A stretch of 38,345 nucleotides of DNA from Pseudomonadota bacterium (GTDB taxonomy: Bacteria; Pseudomonadota; Alphaproteobacteria; Micropepsales; Micropepsaceae): positions 30,396 to 68,740 of the forward strand of contig JAFECP010000002.1 in the NCBI GenBank assembly GCA_018242105.1, in the 5' to 3' direction. Shown one piece after another: positions 15,564 to 24,655 of the stretch (its first letter is position 1; each line of letters opens with the position of its first letter). A program made the translations under genes and the position numbers. The notes beneath the pieces were generated by a model. The model saw only the letters and a program-made list of their open reading frames with translations, was not told the DNA's origin and did not search any database.

Positions 15564-16163
15564 TTATGCCTTCACCAATCCCTCTTCCGCCATTGCTTTG
15601 TGCACGGCCGGTCGTTGCGAAACGGCGTGAAAGAATTTGTGCAGGTTCTCCGGCAGATCGATCTTCACATGATGAGCCCATGTCGTCATCACGAAGAGAT
15701 AAGCATCCGCCACGGTGAAGGTGCCGCCTGTGAGGAATTGCTTTCCGGAGAGTTCGCCGTTCACATAGTTGAAGCGCTTTACGACTTTGTCTCTGGCATC
15801 GGATTTCACATCCTCGGATGCGTTGCCGAATAACGGCCCGAAATTCTTGTGTATTTCACCGTTGATGAAGGTGAGCCACTCCGCGACTTTGTAGCGGCCG
15901 AACCCGGCGGACGGGATCAAGCCCGTTTCGGGCTTTAAGTCCGCCAGATACTGAACGATGGCCGGACCTTCGGTCAGCATGCTGCCGTCGTCCAGTTGCA
16001 GCGCCGGCACATAGCCTTTCGGGTTGATCTTGAAGAAATCTTCGCCACTGTCGAGCTTGTGTGTTTTCAGATCGACCTTCACCAACTCCAGCGGAAGGCC
16101 TGCCTCATTGGCGACGATATGTGGCGAGAGCGAGCAGGCGCCCGGCGAGTAGTAGAGTTTCAT
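15564..16163 (-). CDS. Glutathione S-transferase (beta class)
   Basis: This 199-residue protein starts MKLYYSPGACSLSPHI with Cys10, the residue typical of bacterial beta-class GSTs. The N-terminal thioredoxin-like domain includes NPKGYVPAL (cis-Pro) and LTEGPAIVQYLAD (glutathione-binding), followed by an all-helical domain with FTVADAYLFVMTTW. It conjugates or reduces electrophiles or peroxides using glutathione. It follows the CPBP protease gene on the same strand after about 106 bases with no clear shared operon signal. Confidence 0.93.
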   Translation of the reverse strand: MKLYYSPGACSLSPHIVANEAGLPLELVKVDLKTHKLDSGEDFFKINPKGYVPALQLDDGSMLTEGPAIVQYLADLKPETGLIPSAGFGRYKVAEWLTFINGEIHKNFGPLFGNASEDVKSDARDKVVKRFNYVNGELSGKQFLTGGTFTVADAYLFVMTTWAHHVKIDLPENLHKFFHAVSQRPAVHKAMAEEGLVKA

Positions 16164-16269
16164 GGAAGTTCCTCTTCTGATGGCGAGACACTATTTGAGA
16201 GGGTAACGTGTATCTGTGCAATCCGTTCTAAGGCGGTGATCTCTCTGCAAGGGAAGGTATTTATCGGCC

Positions 16270-17004
16270 TCAGAAATGTCCGCCGGTAACAGCGTAAAGC
16301 AGCAGCCATGGTTCTATGACGATGTCGATGGTGGCGTGGGCGATGATGGTTGGCGTCAGGCTGCGGCCACTGGCGAGATAGGTGATCGCCAGCATCAGGC
16401 CGAGAACTCCGGTTGCCGCCATCGCGCCGATCAACTGCGCTATCTGAACGTGGCCGCTCAGGCCGCCCCATCCCATATGCGCCAGCCCGAACAGGATAGC
16501 GGAGAGAAGGATCTGTACCGTCCAGTGTGCGCCGCCATCGGCGGCTTGCGTCATGACGAACCCGCGAAATACCGCTTCCTCGCAAATGCCCGCCGAGATG
16601 CCGATACCGAGCGCGACAAGAATGCGAAAGAGAGACCAGTCGGTGAAGATGGGCGCGCCAGCATGCATCATTTGCATCGCCGTGAAGCCCGCGTAGAGAA
16701 CGCCAAACACGAAGCCCAGCAGCCAGCCCCATATCGAGGACGACACCTTCCAGCCGATGCTTTGCAAATTCTGACCGCGCAACTGCAGGATGAGATAGGT
16801 GGCGCCGAACAGGAGCCAGACAAGGACGATGCTATTGATCGCAGTGACGGCGACCTTGTCGTGGGGCGTCACGATTGACAGATGCGGCACGATGGCCAAC
16901 CGCGCCACGGGCAACAGAAACTCGAGGATCGCGAAGGCCACGATCATCAGCCCGATCGCCGCCCAGGGCCCGATCCGTGCCGGTTTTATCGGTTCTGCGT
17001 CCAT
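16270..17004 (-). CDS. CPBP-family intramembrane metalloprotease (Abi/CAAX-like)
   Basis: This 244-residue polytopic membrane protein is of the CPBP (Abi, CAAX-processing-like) family. The catalytic motifs are present: ICEEAVFRGFV (EExxxR), FGLAHMG (FxxxH) and IIAHATIDI (HxxxD), set among hydrophobic segments. Bacterial members cut or process membrane proteins or confer bacteriocin immunity; the substrate here is unknown. The start at 17004 has GGAGGGA in correct position. An ATG at 17016 overlaps that site and is less likely. Divergent from the TVP38-like gene. Confidence 0.88.
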   Translation of the reverse strand: MDAEPIKPARIGPWAAIGLMIVAFAILEFLLPVARLAIVPHLSIVTPHDKVAVTAINSIVLVWLLFGATYLILQLRGQNLQSIGWKVSSSIWGWLLGFVFGVLYAGFTAMQMMHAGAPIFTDWSLFRILVALGIGISAGICEEAVFRGFVMTQAADGGAHWTVQILLSAILFGLAHMGWGGLSGHVQIAQLIGAMAATGVLGLMLAITYLASGRSLTPTIIAHATIDIVIEPWLLLYAVTGGHF

Positions 17005-17113
17005 ATTTCCCTCCATTCCCCGTGCAACATGGGCCGTTCCACGTTAACAAAATCAGCAAAGCACGGCGAACGGCGTTCGGATAGGTTCGCGGCGCTATTT
17101 TGGGTTCTATTCG

Positions 17114-17779
17114 GTGACCAAGAATATCCTTCGCGGACTTGCTTTGCTGGCTATCGTGGCCGGTATCGTTCTAGGCGTGGTCTATCGCCACGACATTCAT
17201 CCGCTGACGATTCGCAACATGATCGCGGGTAACCCGTGGGCGCCCGCGATTTTCATTGGGTTGCAGATCACGGCGAGTCTGCTTTGGGTGCCGCGTACCG
17301 TGCTGGGGCTGGCCGCGGGATTGCTGTTCGGAATCGCGTGGGGGCTGGTGTGGGCAATCGTCGGCGCAACATTGGGCGCAGCCGCTGGGTTTGGCTTTGC
17401 GCGCTGGATGGGCAGCGAAGGCGTTCTCGACCATTCGCCGCGCATCGGGCGATTGATCCAGCGCGCGGAACGTGGTGGCTGGCGCGCAGTGGCGATTTTG
17501 CGCCTGATCCCCGGACCGCCGCACAGCGCCATCAACACATTGCTCGCGCTGACAGAACTGTCGTGGCGCGATTACCTGATTGGATCATTCATCGGCATGT
17601 TGCCGATCACCTTTGTCCAGGTGGAGATCGGTGCGTCGGGCAGCGCGGTATTCGCGGGCGAGAGCGGTTGGCTGATCGGTTGCGTTGCGCTTGCGCTTGG
17701 ACTGGCCGGGTCCTTCCTGCTGAAACGGGTGGGGCGCAGGGCTGGAATGGACGAGTCCGACACAGGCGCGAGCGCCTAG
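17114..17779 (+). CDS. TVP38/TMEM64 (DedA-superfamily) membrane protein
   Basis: This 221-residue integral membrane protein has a GTG start. It has an N-terminal hydrophobic helix ([19 protein letters not shown]), a re-entrant-type region [20 protein letters not shown], then [16 protein letters not shown] and [19 protein letters not shown], typical of SNARE-associated/VTT domains. Such proteins are thought to scramble phospholipids or carry lipid-linked intermediates; no substrate is known here. Its TAG stop shares the CTAG at 17776-17779 with the cysK stop from the opposite strand. Confidence 0.87.
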   Translation: MTKNILRGLALLAIVAGIVLGVVYRHDIHPLTIRNMIAGNPWAPAIFIGLQITASLLWVPRTVLGLAAGLLFGIAWGLVWAIVGATLGAAAGFGFARWMGSEGVLDHSPRIGRLIQRAERGGWRAVAILRLIPGPPHSAINTLLALTELSWRDYLIGSFIGMLPITFVQVEIGASGSAVFAGESGWLIGCVALALGLAGSFLLKRVGRRAGMDESDTGASA

Positions 17780-18738
17780 CCAATGCCCTCAAACAGCGCT
17801 GTCGAAAGATAGCGCTCCGCAAAGGAGGGAATGATCGCCACGATCGTCTTGCCTTCCATACCAGGCCGCGCGCCGACTTCCAGCGCACCGGCAATCGCCG
17901 CGCCGGATGAAATGCCGACAGGGATACCTTCTTCGCGCGCTACGCGGCGGGCCATGTCGAAGGCCGTCTCATTGCCGATGGTGATCACTTCGTCGATCAC
18001 CTTGCGATCGAGGATCGACGGCACGAAGCCGGCGCCGATGCCTTGAATGGGGTGCGGGCCGGGTTGGCCGCCGGAGAGCACCGGGGAGTCTTCAGGCTCC
18101 AACGCGATGATCTTCACGCCGGGCTTCTTCTGCTTCAGCACCTGGCCGACGCCGGTGATTGTGCCGCCGGTGCCGACGCCGGAAATGACCACATCGACCT
18201 TACCGCCGGTATCGTTCCAGATTTCTTCCGCCGTGGTGCGGCGATGGATGTCGGGGTTGGCGGGATTCTCGAATTGCTGCGGGATGACCGCGCCCGGCGT
18301 GCTGGCCACGATCTCCTGCGCTTTCGCGATGGCGCCGCGCATGCCCTTCGGAGACTCCGTCAAAACGATCTCCGCGCCGAGCAGCGCGATCATCTTGCGG
18401 CGCTCCGTCGAAACCGATTCCGGCATGACGACGATGAGCTTGTAGCCTTTGGCGGCGGCAGCGAAGGCGAGGGCGATGCCGGTGTTTCCGCTGGTGGGTT
18501 CGACAAGTGTGGATTTTCCAGGGGAAATGATTTTCTGCGCCTCCAGCGCATCTATCATCGAAACGCCGATGCGGTCTTTGACGCTGGAAATCGGATTGAA
18601 GAATTCGAGCTTGAGCAGAACGTCGGCCTTCACACCGGCTTCCTTCGTCATGCGGTGCAAACGCACCAGTGGCGTATCGCCGATCGTGTCGGTGATGGAA
18701 TTGAAGATGCGTCCGCGGCCGGGTTTGCGGTCTGCCAT
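17776..18738 (-). CDS. cysK: Cysteine synthase A (O-acetylserine sulfhydrylase)
   Basis: This 320-residue PLP enzyme makes L-cysteine from O-acetylserine and sulfide. It has [12 protein letters not shown] with the PLP-binding Lys54, [11 protein letters not shown] (substrate loop), [13 protein letters not shown] (phosphate loop) and a C-terminal [11 protein letters not shown]. The start at 18738 has AGGAG seven bases upstream; the longer upstream frame lacks family similarity. It is the last gene of an apparent coaBC-dut-rrf2-cysK operon, 13 bases behind the Rrf2 regulator. The stop sits within a CTAG shared with the convergent gene. Confidence 0.94.
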   Translation of the reverse strand: MADRKPGRGRIFNSITDTIGDTPLVRLHRMTKEAGVKADVLLKLEFFNPISSVKDRIGVSMIDALEAQKIISPGKSTLVEPTSGNTGIALAFAAAAKGYKLIVVMPESVSTERRKMIALLGAEIVLTESPKGMRGAIAKAQEIVASTPGAVIPQQFENPANPDIHRRTTAEEIWNDTGGKVDVVISGVGTGGTITGVGQVLKQKKPGVKIIALEPEDSPVLSGGQPGPHPIQGIGAGFVPSILDRKVIDEVITIGNETAFDMARRVAREEGIPVGISSGAAIAGALEVGARPGMEGKTIVAIIPSFAERYLSTALFEGIG

Positions 18739-18751
18739 GTGGGTGCTCCTG

Positions 18752-19204
18752 TTAGATCGTGAAATCGGCGGTGGTGCGGCCACCGCAATCGACGCCCGCG
18801 GCGCGCGCCTGCGAGCAAAGGTCTTCGATAGATATTGCGTCAAGCTGCTTCATCACCTCGTCTTGGAGACGGGCGATCAGGGGCGTGACCACGCGGGTGC
18901 CGAGTTCGGAGCGCGGTTCTGGATTCTCAGCCTCGCCATCGTCAATGGCTTCGGCCACGCGAACAACATCGCCGATGGAGATGCGGCGCCGCTCACGGGC
19001 AAGACGATACCCGCCGCGTGGACCGCGCACGCCTTTCAGCACGCCAGCGCGGACAAGCTGCTGCATCACCTGTTCGAGATAGCGCTGCGGAACACCCTGG
19101 CGCGCGGTGATCTCCTTCGCCTGCACGGGTTCGGGCCGGGCGTTGAAAGCAATATCTATCACGGCCTCCAGGGCCAGCATGGTTTTACGGGAGAGCTTCA
19201 ACAT
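18752..19204 (-). CDS. Rrf2-family transcriptional regulator (possible cysteine regulator)
   Basis: This 150-residue winged-helix regulator begins [19 protein letters not shown], a typical Rrf2 N-terminus, and has [18 protein letters not shown] and [10 protein letters not shown] in the DNA-binding part. It lacks the three clustered Cys that bind an Fe-S cluster in IscR; only two Cys are visible, both near the C-terminus. CymR-type Rrf2 members control cysteine metabolism, and cysK follows 13 bases downstream, so a cysteine-responsive role is the leading inference. A TTG at 19216 could extend it by four residues and overlap the dut stop. Confidence 0.87.
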   Translation of the reverse strand: MLKLSRKTMLALEAVIDIAFNARPEPVQAKEITARQGVPQRYLEQVMQQLVRAGVLKGVRGPRGGYRLARERRRISIGDVVRVAEAIDDGEAENPEPRSELGTRVVTPLIARLQDEVMKQLDAISIEDLCSQARAAGVDCGGRTTADFTI

Positions 19205-19212
19205 GGGTTTGC

Positions 19213-19668
19213 TCAATTCTGCTTGATGTGGATTCCTGTGGAGCCGAAGCCGTCCGCGCCGCGTTCGGTCGCGCTGAGTTCGCTGACTTCGACAAATTGT
19301 GCGTGTTCGTGACGCGCGATCACCATTTGCGCAATTTTTGCTCCGCGCTTGATGGGAAAGGGCTTGTCGCCGTGATTGATGAGAATGGCTTTGATCTCCC
19401 CGCGATAGTCGCTGTCGATCGTGCCGGGAGAATTCAAGCAGGTAATGCCATGATTGAGCGCAAGGCCGGAGCGTGGGCGCACTTGCGCCTCAAAACCGTG
19501 CGGCACGGCGAGGGCGATGCCTGTTGGTATGGCAGCACGCGCGCCGGGCTTTAATTCTGTGTCGGCGTCGATGGCGGCAAGCAGGTCGAGCCCCGCAGAA
19601 CCTTCCGTGGCGTAGGCGGGAAGCGGCAAATCTTTCGCATGGGGAAGGCGGAGAATTTCGATCTTCAC
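19213..19668 (-). CDS. dut: dUTP diphosphatase (dUTPase)
   Basis: This 151-residue homotrimeric dUTPase hydrolyses dUTP to dUMP, keeping uracil out of DNA. All five motifs can be seen: [28 protein letters not shown] (catalytic Asp), RGAKIAQMV, and the C-terminal [11 protein letters not shown] arm that closes over the nucleotide. The start is a GTG at 19668 overlapping the coaBC stop (GTGA). The coaBC-dut order is common in Alphaproteobacteria. Confidence 0.94.
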   Translation of the reverse strand: MKIEILRLPHAKDLPLPAYATEGSAGLDLLAAIDADTELKPGARAAIPTGIALAVPHGFEAQVRPRSGLALNHGITCLNSPGTIDSDYRGEIKAILINHGDKPFPIKRGAKIAQMVIARHEHAQFVEVSELSATERGADGFGSTGIHIKQN

Positions 19669-20876
19669 GCGGCTTTGCCTTTCAGGGCTTCCGCGATGCG
19701 GATCGCCAAGCGTGCGCCGACTTCGCTCTTCTTCATTTCGGGCCAATCTTCCACGCCGCTCTTGCTGACAAGGTGAATGCTGTTCTTGTCGCCACCCATG
19801 ATGCCGGTGTGCGGCGACACATTGTTGGCGACGATCCAGTCTGCGTTTTTCTTGGTGAGTTTGGATTTGGCGTTAGCGACAACATCATCTGTCTCCGCCG
19901 CGAAGCCGATCACTAGACGCGGGCGTTTGCCGCTTTTCGCGATGGTCGCGAGGATATCCGGGTTCTGTGCGAGTTTGATATCCGGCGCACTATCGCCTTC
20001 GCGCTTTTTCATCTTGTTGTTGGCGACAACTTCAGGGCGCCAATCGGCAACCGCCGCGGTGAACACGCCGACATCGGCGGGCAGGGCGCTTTCACAGGCG
20101 GCGAGCATTTCGCGCGCCGTCGTGACCTTCAACAGTTTCACATGATTTGGCGCGATCAGTTCGACCGGGCCGGATACAAGCGTCGTATCAGCGCCCGCTT
20201 TTGCGAGCGCATCGGCGATTGCATAGCCCTGCTTGCCGGACGAACGGTTGGCGATGAAGCGCACCGGATCGAGCGGCTCCTGCGTGGGGCCGGCAGTGAC
20301 CAGCGCTTTAACGCCGGCCAAAGGGCCGGACATACCCTGCATTAACGCGGCCTCCACCGCGTCAGCGATCTCATTGGGCTCCGCCATCCGGCCTGGGCCG
20401 AATTCGCCACACGCCATCTCGCCGTCGTTCGGGCCAACGAACAGAACGCCATCGCTTTTGAGCGTCGCGAGGTTGCGTTGTGTGGATGGCGCATCCCACA
20501 TGCGCACATTCATAGCCGGCGCCATCAGCACACGCTTGTCGGTGGCAAGGAGGGTGGTGGAAGCGAGATCGTTGGCGAGCCCGCTCGCCATCTTCGCCAT
20601 CAAATCGGCTGTCGCCGGTGCAACCACGACAAGATCGGCGCTGCGCGACAGTTCGATATGGCCCATCTCGGATTCGCCGGTGAGGCTGAACAGATCCTGG
20701 AAAACTTTTTCGCCGGTCAATGACGCAACGGAAAGCGGGGTGACGAAGTGTTCGCCTGCTTTTGTGAGCACTGCGCGCGCCGAGATTCCGCGCTCGCGAA
20801 GGCGCCGGATAAGCTCAAGGCTCTTGTAGGCCGCGATGCCGCCGCCGATGATGAGAAGAACGCCATTGCCACGCAT
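19665..20876 (-). CDS. coaBC: Bifunctional phosphopantothenoylcysteine synthetase/decarboxylase
   Basis: This 403-residue (Dfp) enzyme makes 4'-phosphopantetheine in CoA synthesis. The N-terminal FMN decarboxylase half shows [26 protein letters not shown] (catalytic His), [10 protein letters not shown], and a Cys in [16 protein letters not shown]. The C-terminal synthetase half shows [20 protein letters not shown] and [20 protein letters not shown]. CoaB joins cysteine to phosphopantothenate, so a cysteine-supplying gene (cysK) in the same operon is functionally sensible. The first gene of the operon; its promoter would lie between 20877 and 20972. Confidence 0.95.
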   Translation of the reverse strand: MRGNGVLLIIGGGIAAYKSLELIRRLRERGISARAVLTKAGEHFVTPLSVASLTGEKVFQDLFSLTGESEMGHIELSRSADLVVVAPATADLMAKMASGLANDLASTTLLATDKRVLMAPAMNVRMWDAPSTQRNLATLKSDGVLFVGPNDGEMACGEFGPGRMAEPNEIADAVEAALMQGMSGPLAGVKALVTAGPTQEPLDPVRFIANRSSGKQGYAIADALAKAGADTTLVSGPVELIAPNHVKLLKVTTAREMLAACESALPADVGVFTAAVADWRPEVVANNKMKKREGDSAPDIKLAQNPDILATIAKSGKRPRLVIGFAAETDDVVANAKSKLTKKNADWIVANNVSPHTGIMGGDKNSIHLVSKSGVEDWPEMKKSEVGARLAIRIAEALKGKAA

Positions 20877-20972
20877 GATCCAACCCTTTGCCGGGAAAAT
20901 CCCGCGATGAAGGGGAGTTTATAACGAATAACGAGTGCGAAGTGTAGTTCTTTGCGCCAGGGAGCTAATGTC

Positions 20973-22850
20973 ATGAATATACAGGTGAAATCTGAACTTC
21001 CACCATTTAAGCCGCTGCCGCAGAAGGCTCCGGACATCGAAGTCCAGCGAAAGCCCGACGGCACGGTGTATATCCGCTCGAACCACAAACTGGGTCAGAT
21101 GCCACGTTCCATCGCGCATCTGTTCGAGGAAAAGGCGGCGCAGCACCCGGATCGCAACTTCATTGGTCAGCGCCAGATGTTGCCGGACGGCAAAACCGGC
21201 GACTGGAAATACATCACCTATGGCGATGCCAATGCGCGTGCGAACGCAGTCGCGCAGGCATTGCTCAATCGCGGCCTCGGCCCCGACAAGCCCTTGATGG
21301 TGCTGTCCGGCAATTCCATTCCGCATGCCATCATGATGCTCGGCGCGATGAAGGCGCGCGTGCCGATTGCGCCGGTGAGCGTCGCTTATTCCCTGATGAG
21401 CGGCGATCACTCCAAGCTGAAGCATGTCTTCGAGATCACAAAGCCGAAGATGATCTTCGCGGAGCAGGGGCCAATGTATGCTCGTGCTTTGGCGGCGCTG
21501 CCGCTGGACGGTGTGGATGTCGTGACCGTCACGCCGATTCCGGATCGCCAAACCACAGCCTATGATGATCTGACCAAAACGAATGTGTCGAACGATGTTG
21601 CCGCATCGGTCGATAAGGTGAACCACGACACAGTAGCGAAATATCTCTTCACCTCCGGCTCCACTGGCATGCCCAAGGGTGTGATCCAGACGCATGGCAT
21701 GATGTGCGCGACGATTGCGGCCAGTGAAGGCTTGCGCGTCGAAGATCCCGACCCGAATGAGATTCCGCAGAGTCTCGAATGGATGCCGTGGAACCATATC
21801 TCCGCCGGCAATATCGGCTTCAACGGCAACATCAATGCCGGCGGTACGGTGCATTTGGATATGGGGAAGCCGATCCCCGGCATGTTCGACGAGACGATCC
21901 GCAATTTGCGCGAAATCTCGCCTCTGGTGTTCGGCTCCGCGCCGATTGCGTTCGGTTGGCTGGCCGATGCGATGGAGCGCGATCCGGAGTTACGCGACAA
22001 TTTCTTCAAGAAGATGCGTTACGTCGGCTACGGCGGGGCAACATTGAGCCAGGACATCTATGAGCGCATCCAATCGCTGTCGATCGCGTCCACCGGCATG
22101 CGCATTCCGCTCACCACCATGTATGGCGCAACGGAAACGCAGGGTGTGACCGTAGTGCACTGGCTTACCGAACGGGTAGGCCTCATCGGCCTGCCGCTGC
22201 CGGGCATTACGCTGAAGCTGGTGCCGAACGGCCAGAAATACGAAGTGCGTGTGAAAGGCCCGACAGTGACGCCAGGCTATCACAACCGTCCCGATCTCAC
22301 GGCCAAAGTGTTCGACGAAGAGGGTTATTACAGCCTTGGCGATGCCGCTAAGTTCCTGGACGAGAACGATCCCGCGCAAGGCCTCGTCTTCGATGGCCGC
22401 GTGACGGAGGACTTCAAGCTCGATAGCGGCACATGGGTTTCGGTCGGCACGCTGCGCGCGCAGGCGGTCGGCGCCGCGTCGCCGTTGATTCAGGACTGTA
22501 TCGTGTGCGGACAGGACAAGCCGTTCGTCGGCATCCTTGCGTGGCCGATCATTTCGGTGGCGAAAGAGATCGCCGGAGATGCGTCGCTGTCCGGCCCGGA
22601 CGCCATCGTTGCGGCGCCGAAGGTGCGCGAATTCGTGCAGAAGCATTTCGCAGCGCATAATAAAGATTGCGGCGGGTCTTCGGGCCGGATCAAGCGCGTG
22701 ATCCTGATGACCGAGCCGCCTTCGGTCGATGGGCATGAGATCACCGACAAGGGCTATGTGAACCAGCGCGCGACGATGGATCGCCGCGCCGATCTGGTCG
22801 CCAAGCTTTACCAGAACCCGCCACCGCCCGAGGCGATCGAAATCCCGTGA
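20973..22850 (+). CDS. Acyl-CoA synthetase, feruloyl-CoA-synthase-like
   Basis: This 625-residue adenylate-forming enzyme activates a carboxylic acid with ATP and joins it to CoA. Core motifs are LFTSGSTGMPKGVIQTHG (A3), TTMYGATETQG (A5), SLGDAAK (A7) and EITDKGYVNQRA, carrying the C-terminal catalytic Lys region. The last motif, the run from LPLPGITLKLVPNG to GPTVTPGYHNRPDL, and VTEDFKLDSGTWVSVGTLRA are features I associate with feruloyl-CoA synthase rather than fatty-acid ligases. Aromatic acids such as ferulate or caffeate are therefore plausible substrates, unproven here. The start at 20973 has GGGAG upstream. The next gene overlaps by GTGA. Confidence 0.85.
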   Translation: MNIQVKSELPPFKPLPQKAPDIEVQRKPDGTVYIRSNHKLGQMPRSIAHLFEEKAAQHPDRNFIGQRQMLPDGKTGDWKYITYGDANARANAVAQALLNRGLGPDKPLMVLSGNSIPHAIMMLGAMKARVPIAPVSVAYSLMSGDHSKLKHVFEITKPKMIFAEQGPMYARALAALPLDGVDVVTVTPIPDRQTTAYDDLTKTNVSNDVAASVDKVNHDTVAKYLFTSGSTGMPKGVIQTHGMMCATIAASEGLRVEDPDPNEIPQSLEWMPWNHISAGNIGFNGNINAGGTVHLDMGKPIPGMFDETIRNLREISPLVFGSAPIAFGWLADAMERDPELRDNFFKKMRYVGYGGATLSQDIYERIQSLSIASTGMRIPLTTMYGATETQGVTVVHWLTERVGLIGLPLPGITLKLVPNGQKYEVRVKGPTVTPGYHNRPDLTAKVFDEEGYYSLGDAAKFLDENDPAQGLVFDGRVTEDFKLDSGTWVSVGTLRAQAVGAASPLIQDCIVCGQDKPFVGILAWPIISVAKEIAGDASLSGPDAIVAAPKVREFVQKHFAAHNKDCGGSSGRIKRVILMTEPPSVDGHEITDKGYVNQRATMDRRADLVAKLYQNPPPPEAIEIP

Positions 22851-23386
22851 GCATCGTGCCGCACGAGATTGTCGATTTCTGGGTGGAGGTCGTAGGCGAG
22901 AAGCGATGGTACATCGCCGAACCTGCGCTCGACGATCTCATCCGCAAGAATTACGAAAGCCTGTGGTACGAGGCGCGCGCGGGAACGCTATCAACCTGGA
23001 TGGATACCGCCGAAGGGGCTTTGGCGCTTCTGATCGTGCTCGATCAGTTTCCGCGCAACATGTTTCGCGGAAAGGCCGACGCGTTCGCCAGCGATGCGCA
23101 GGCCCGTAGCGTGGCCGATCGTGCCGTCGCGCAAGGTCTCGACCTGCAGATCGAGCCGCCATTGCGGCAGTTCTTTTATCTGCCGTTTGAGCATTCGGAG
23201 ACCTTGGCCGATCAGGACCGGTCCGTGGCCCTGTTTGGCGGGCGGTTGGGCAAGGATCACTACACATATCCCTACGCACTCTCGCATCGCGCCGAAATTG
23301 CACGCTTTGGACGTTTTCCCAGCCGTAACAAGGCGCTGGGCCGGACTTCTACGGCGGAAGAACAGGATTACCTGTCGCGCAAGTGA
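22847..23386 (+). CDS. DUF924-family protein
   Basis: This 179-residue conserved cytoplasmic protein (DUF924, PF06041-like) is mostly helical with a TPR-like look. The family mark is ALLIVLDQFPRNMFRGKADA, preceded by IVDFWVEVVGEKRWY. The Asp/Gln-rich pocket has no assigned reaction. It starts with a GTG overlapping the CoA ligase stop (GTGA), so translation is coupled and the two are in one operon. Function unknown. Confidence 0.85.
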   Translation: MSIVPHEIVDFWVEVVGEKRWYIAEPALDDLIRKNYESLWYEARAGTLSTWMDTAEGALALLIVLDQFPRNMFRGKADAFASDAQARSVADRAVAQGLDLQIEPPLRQFFYLPFEHSETLADQDRSVALFGGRLGKDHYTYPYALSHRAEIARFGRFPSRNKALGRTSTAEEQDYLSRK

Positions 23387-23433
23387 ATGCCGCCTTAAGG
23401 CATTGCTTACCTTGGCCTGTCTAAGCTGGCGTC

Positions 23434-23640
23434 ATGAGAACGGGCGATCTTTGCCAATTGGCCGCCGAACTTGCATCCGAGCATGGATCGGATGCGGTGG
23501 ATTACGCGCGCCGCGCCGTCGTGACTCTGGAATGCGAAGGCGAGGGTGAGCGCGCGCAGTTCTGGTTCGCGCTCTCGATTCTGCTTGACGATATCGTCGC
23601 CCAGCGGGTTGATCCCGATCGCCCGGTCATTATTCACTGA
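23434..23640 (+). CDS. Small conserved-looking 68-residue protein of unknown function
   Basis: The predicted protein is acidic and helical: DLCQLAAELASEHGSDAVDY, then ARRAVVTLECEGEGERAQFW, and FALSILLDDI, ending in VDPDRPVIIH. The regular Ala/Leu spacing and WFALS-LLDDI segment look like a genuine small folded protein rather than a chance frame. It sits 47 bases after DUF924 on the same strand. I do not recognise the family. It has two Cys (LCQ and LEC). Confidence 0.6.
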   Translation: MRTGDLCQLAAELASEHGSDAVDYARRAVVTLECEGEGERAQFWFALSILLDDIVAQRVDPDRPVIIH

Positions 23641-23716
23641 TTTTGCGCTGTTTTTCCATGTCTTGCGCGGCGGCGGCTGGCCTGCGCAAACTTGCTGATC
23701 TTTTTACGGACAGCAG

Positions 23717-24655
23717 ATGCCTCTCGATCCCGTTCTGAAAGCCTTTCTCGATCAGGTTGCTTCCATGGGTGGCCCAAAGACATGGGAGATGCACCCCAGT
23801 GAGGCACGCGAAGCATTTGCAGGGCTTATGCAGCTCGCTGGGCCGAAAGACATCCCCATCGGCAGGGTCGCTAATGTCATCATTCCCACCGCGAATGGAG
23901 AAATCACTGCGCGCAGCTATGCTGCGGTGGCGTCGGGAGGCGAACCGATGCCGACCCTCGTATTCTTCCATGGCGGCGGCTGGGTGATCGGCAGTGTCGA
24001 TACGCATGATGGATTGTGCCGCATGATCGCGAACGGTTCAGCATGCCGTGTGATCTCTGTGGATTACTGTCTGTCGCCTGAGAGCAAATTTCCCGGCCCT
24101 GTCGATGAGGCCGTTGCCGCTGTTGAATGGATCGAAAAGAACGCCGCGCAACTTGGCGTGGACGCGAACCGGCTTGCAGTTGGCGGCGACTCCGCGGGCG
24201 GTGCGCTCGCGGCAGTGGTAACGCAGGCCGCGAAAGCGAAAGGCGGTCCCAAGCTGGCCTTCCAGCTTCTATTCTTCCCAGTGACCCAGATCGGCAATGA
24301 GACCGCTTCGCTGCGCGAATATGCGGAAGGCTATTTCCTGGAACGCAAAACGCTGGACTGGTTCTACGCGAACTATCTGCCAGCCGGCGCTGACAGGAAA
24401 GATCCGCGCATCTCGCCGCTCGCGGCGGCTGATGTATCGGGCTTACCGCCCGCCTATGTTATGCTTGCAGGGTTCGATCCACTGCATGATGAAGGTCTGC
24501 AATATGCCGAAAGGCTGCGCGCGGCCGGTGTGCCTGTGACCGTCGCAGATTATTCCGATATGGTGCATGACTTCATCTATCTGCAAGCAGTTTTACCGCA
24601 GGCAGCCGATGCGTTGAACTCTGCCGCGAAGGCGCTGAAAACCGCGCTCAGCTAG
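23717..24655 (+). CDS. Alpha/beta hydrolase, HSL/acetyl-esterase family
   Basis: This 312-residue esterase/lipase of the hormone-sensitive-lipase-like (family IV) group has the oxyanion-hole motif FFHGGGWVIGS and the nucleophile GGDSAGGALAA. The acid is in AGFDPLHDEG and the catalytic His in DMVHDFIYL. Such enzymes cleave short- to medium-chain esters. Cytoplasmic, with no signal peptide. It overlaps the convergent AGPS-like gene by 8 bases at the 3' ends. It may form an operon with the CoA ligase group upstream. Confidence 0.92.
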   Translation: MPLDPVLKAFLDQVASMGGPKTWEMHPSEAREAFAGLMQLAGPKDIPIGRVANVIIPTANGEITARSYAAVASGGEPMPTLVFFHGGGWVIGSVDTHDGLCRMIANGSACRVISVDYCLSPESKFPGPVDEAVAAVEWIEKNAAQLGVDANRLAVGGDSAGGALAAVVTQAAKAKGGPKLAFQLLFFPVTQIGNETASLREYAEGYFLERKTLDWFYANYLPAGADRKDPRISPLAAADVSGLPPAYVMLAGFDPLHDEGLQYAERLRAAGVPVTVADYSDMVHDFIYLQAVLPQAADALNSAAKALKTALS

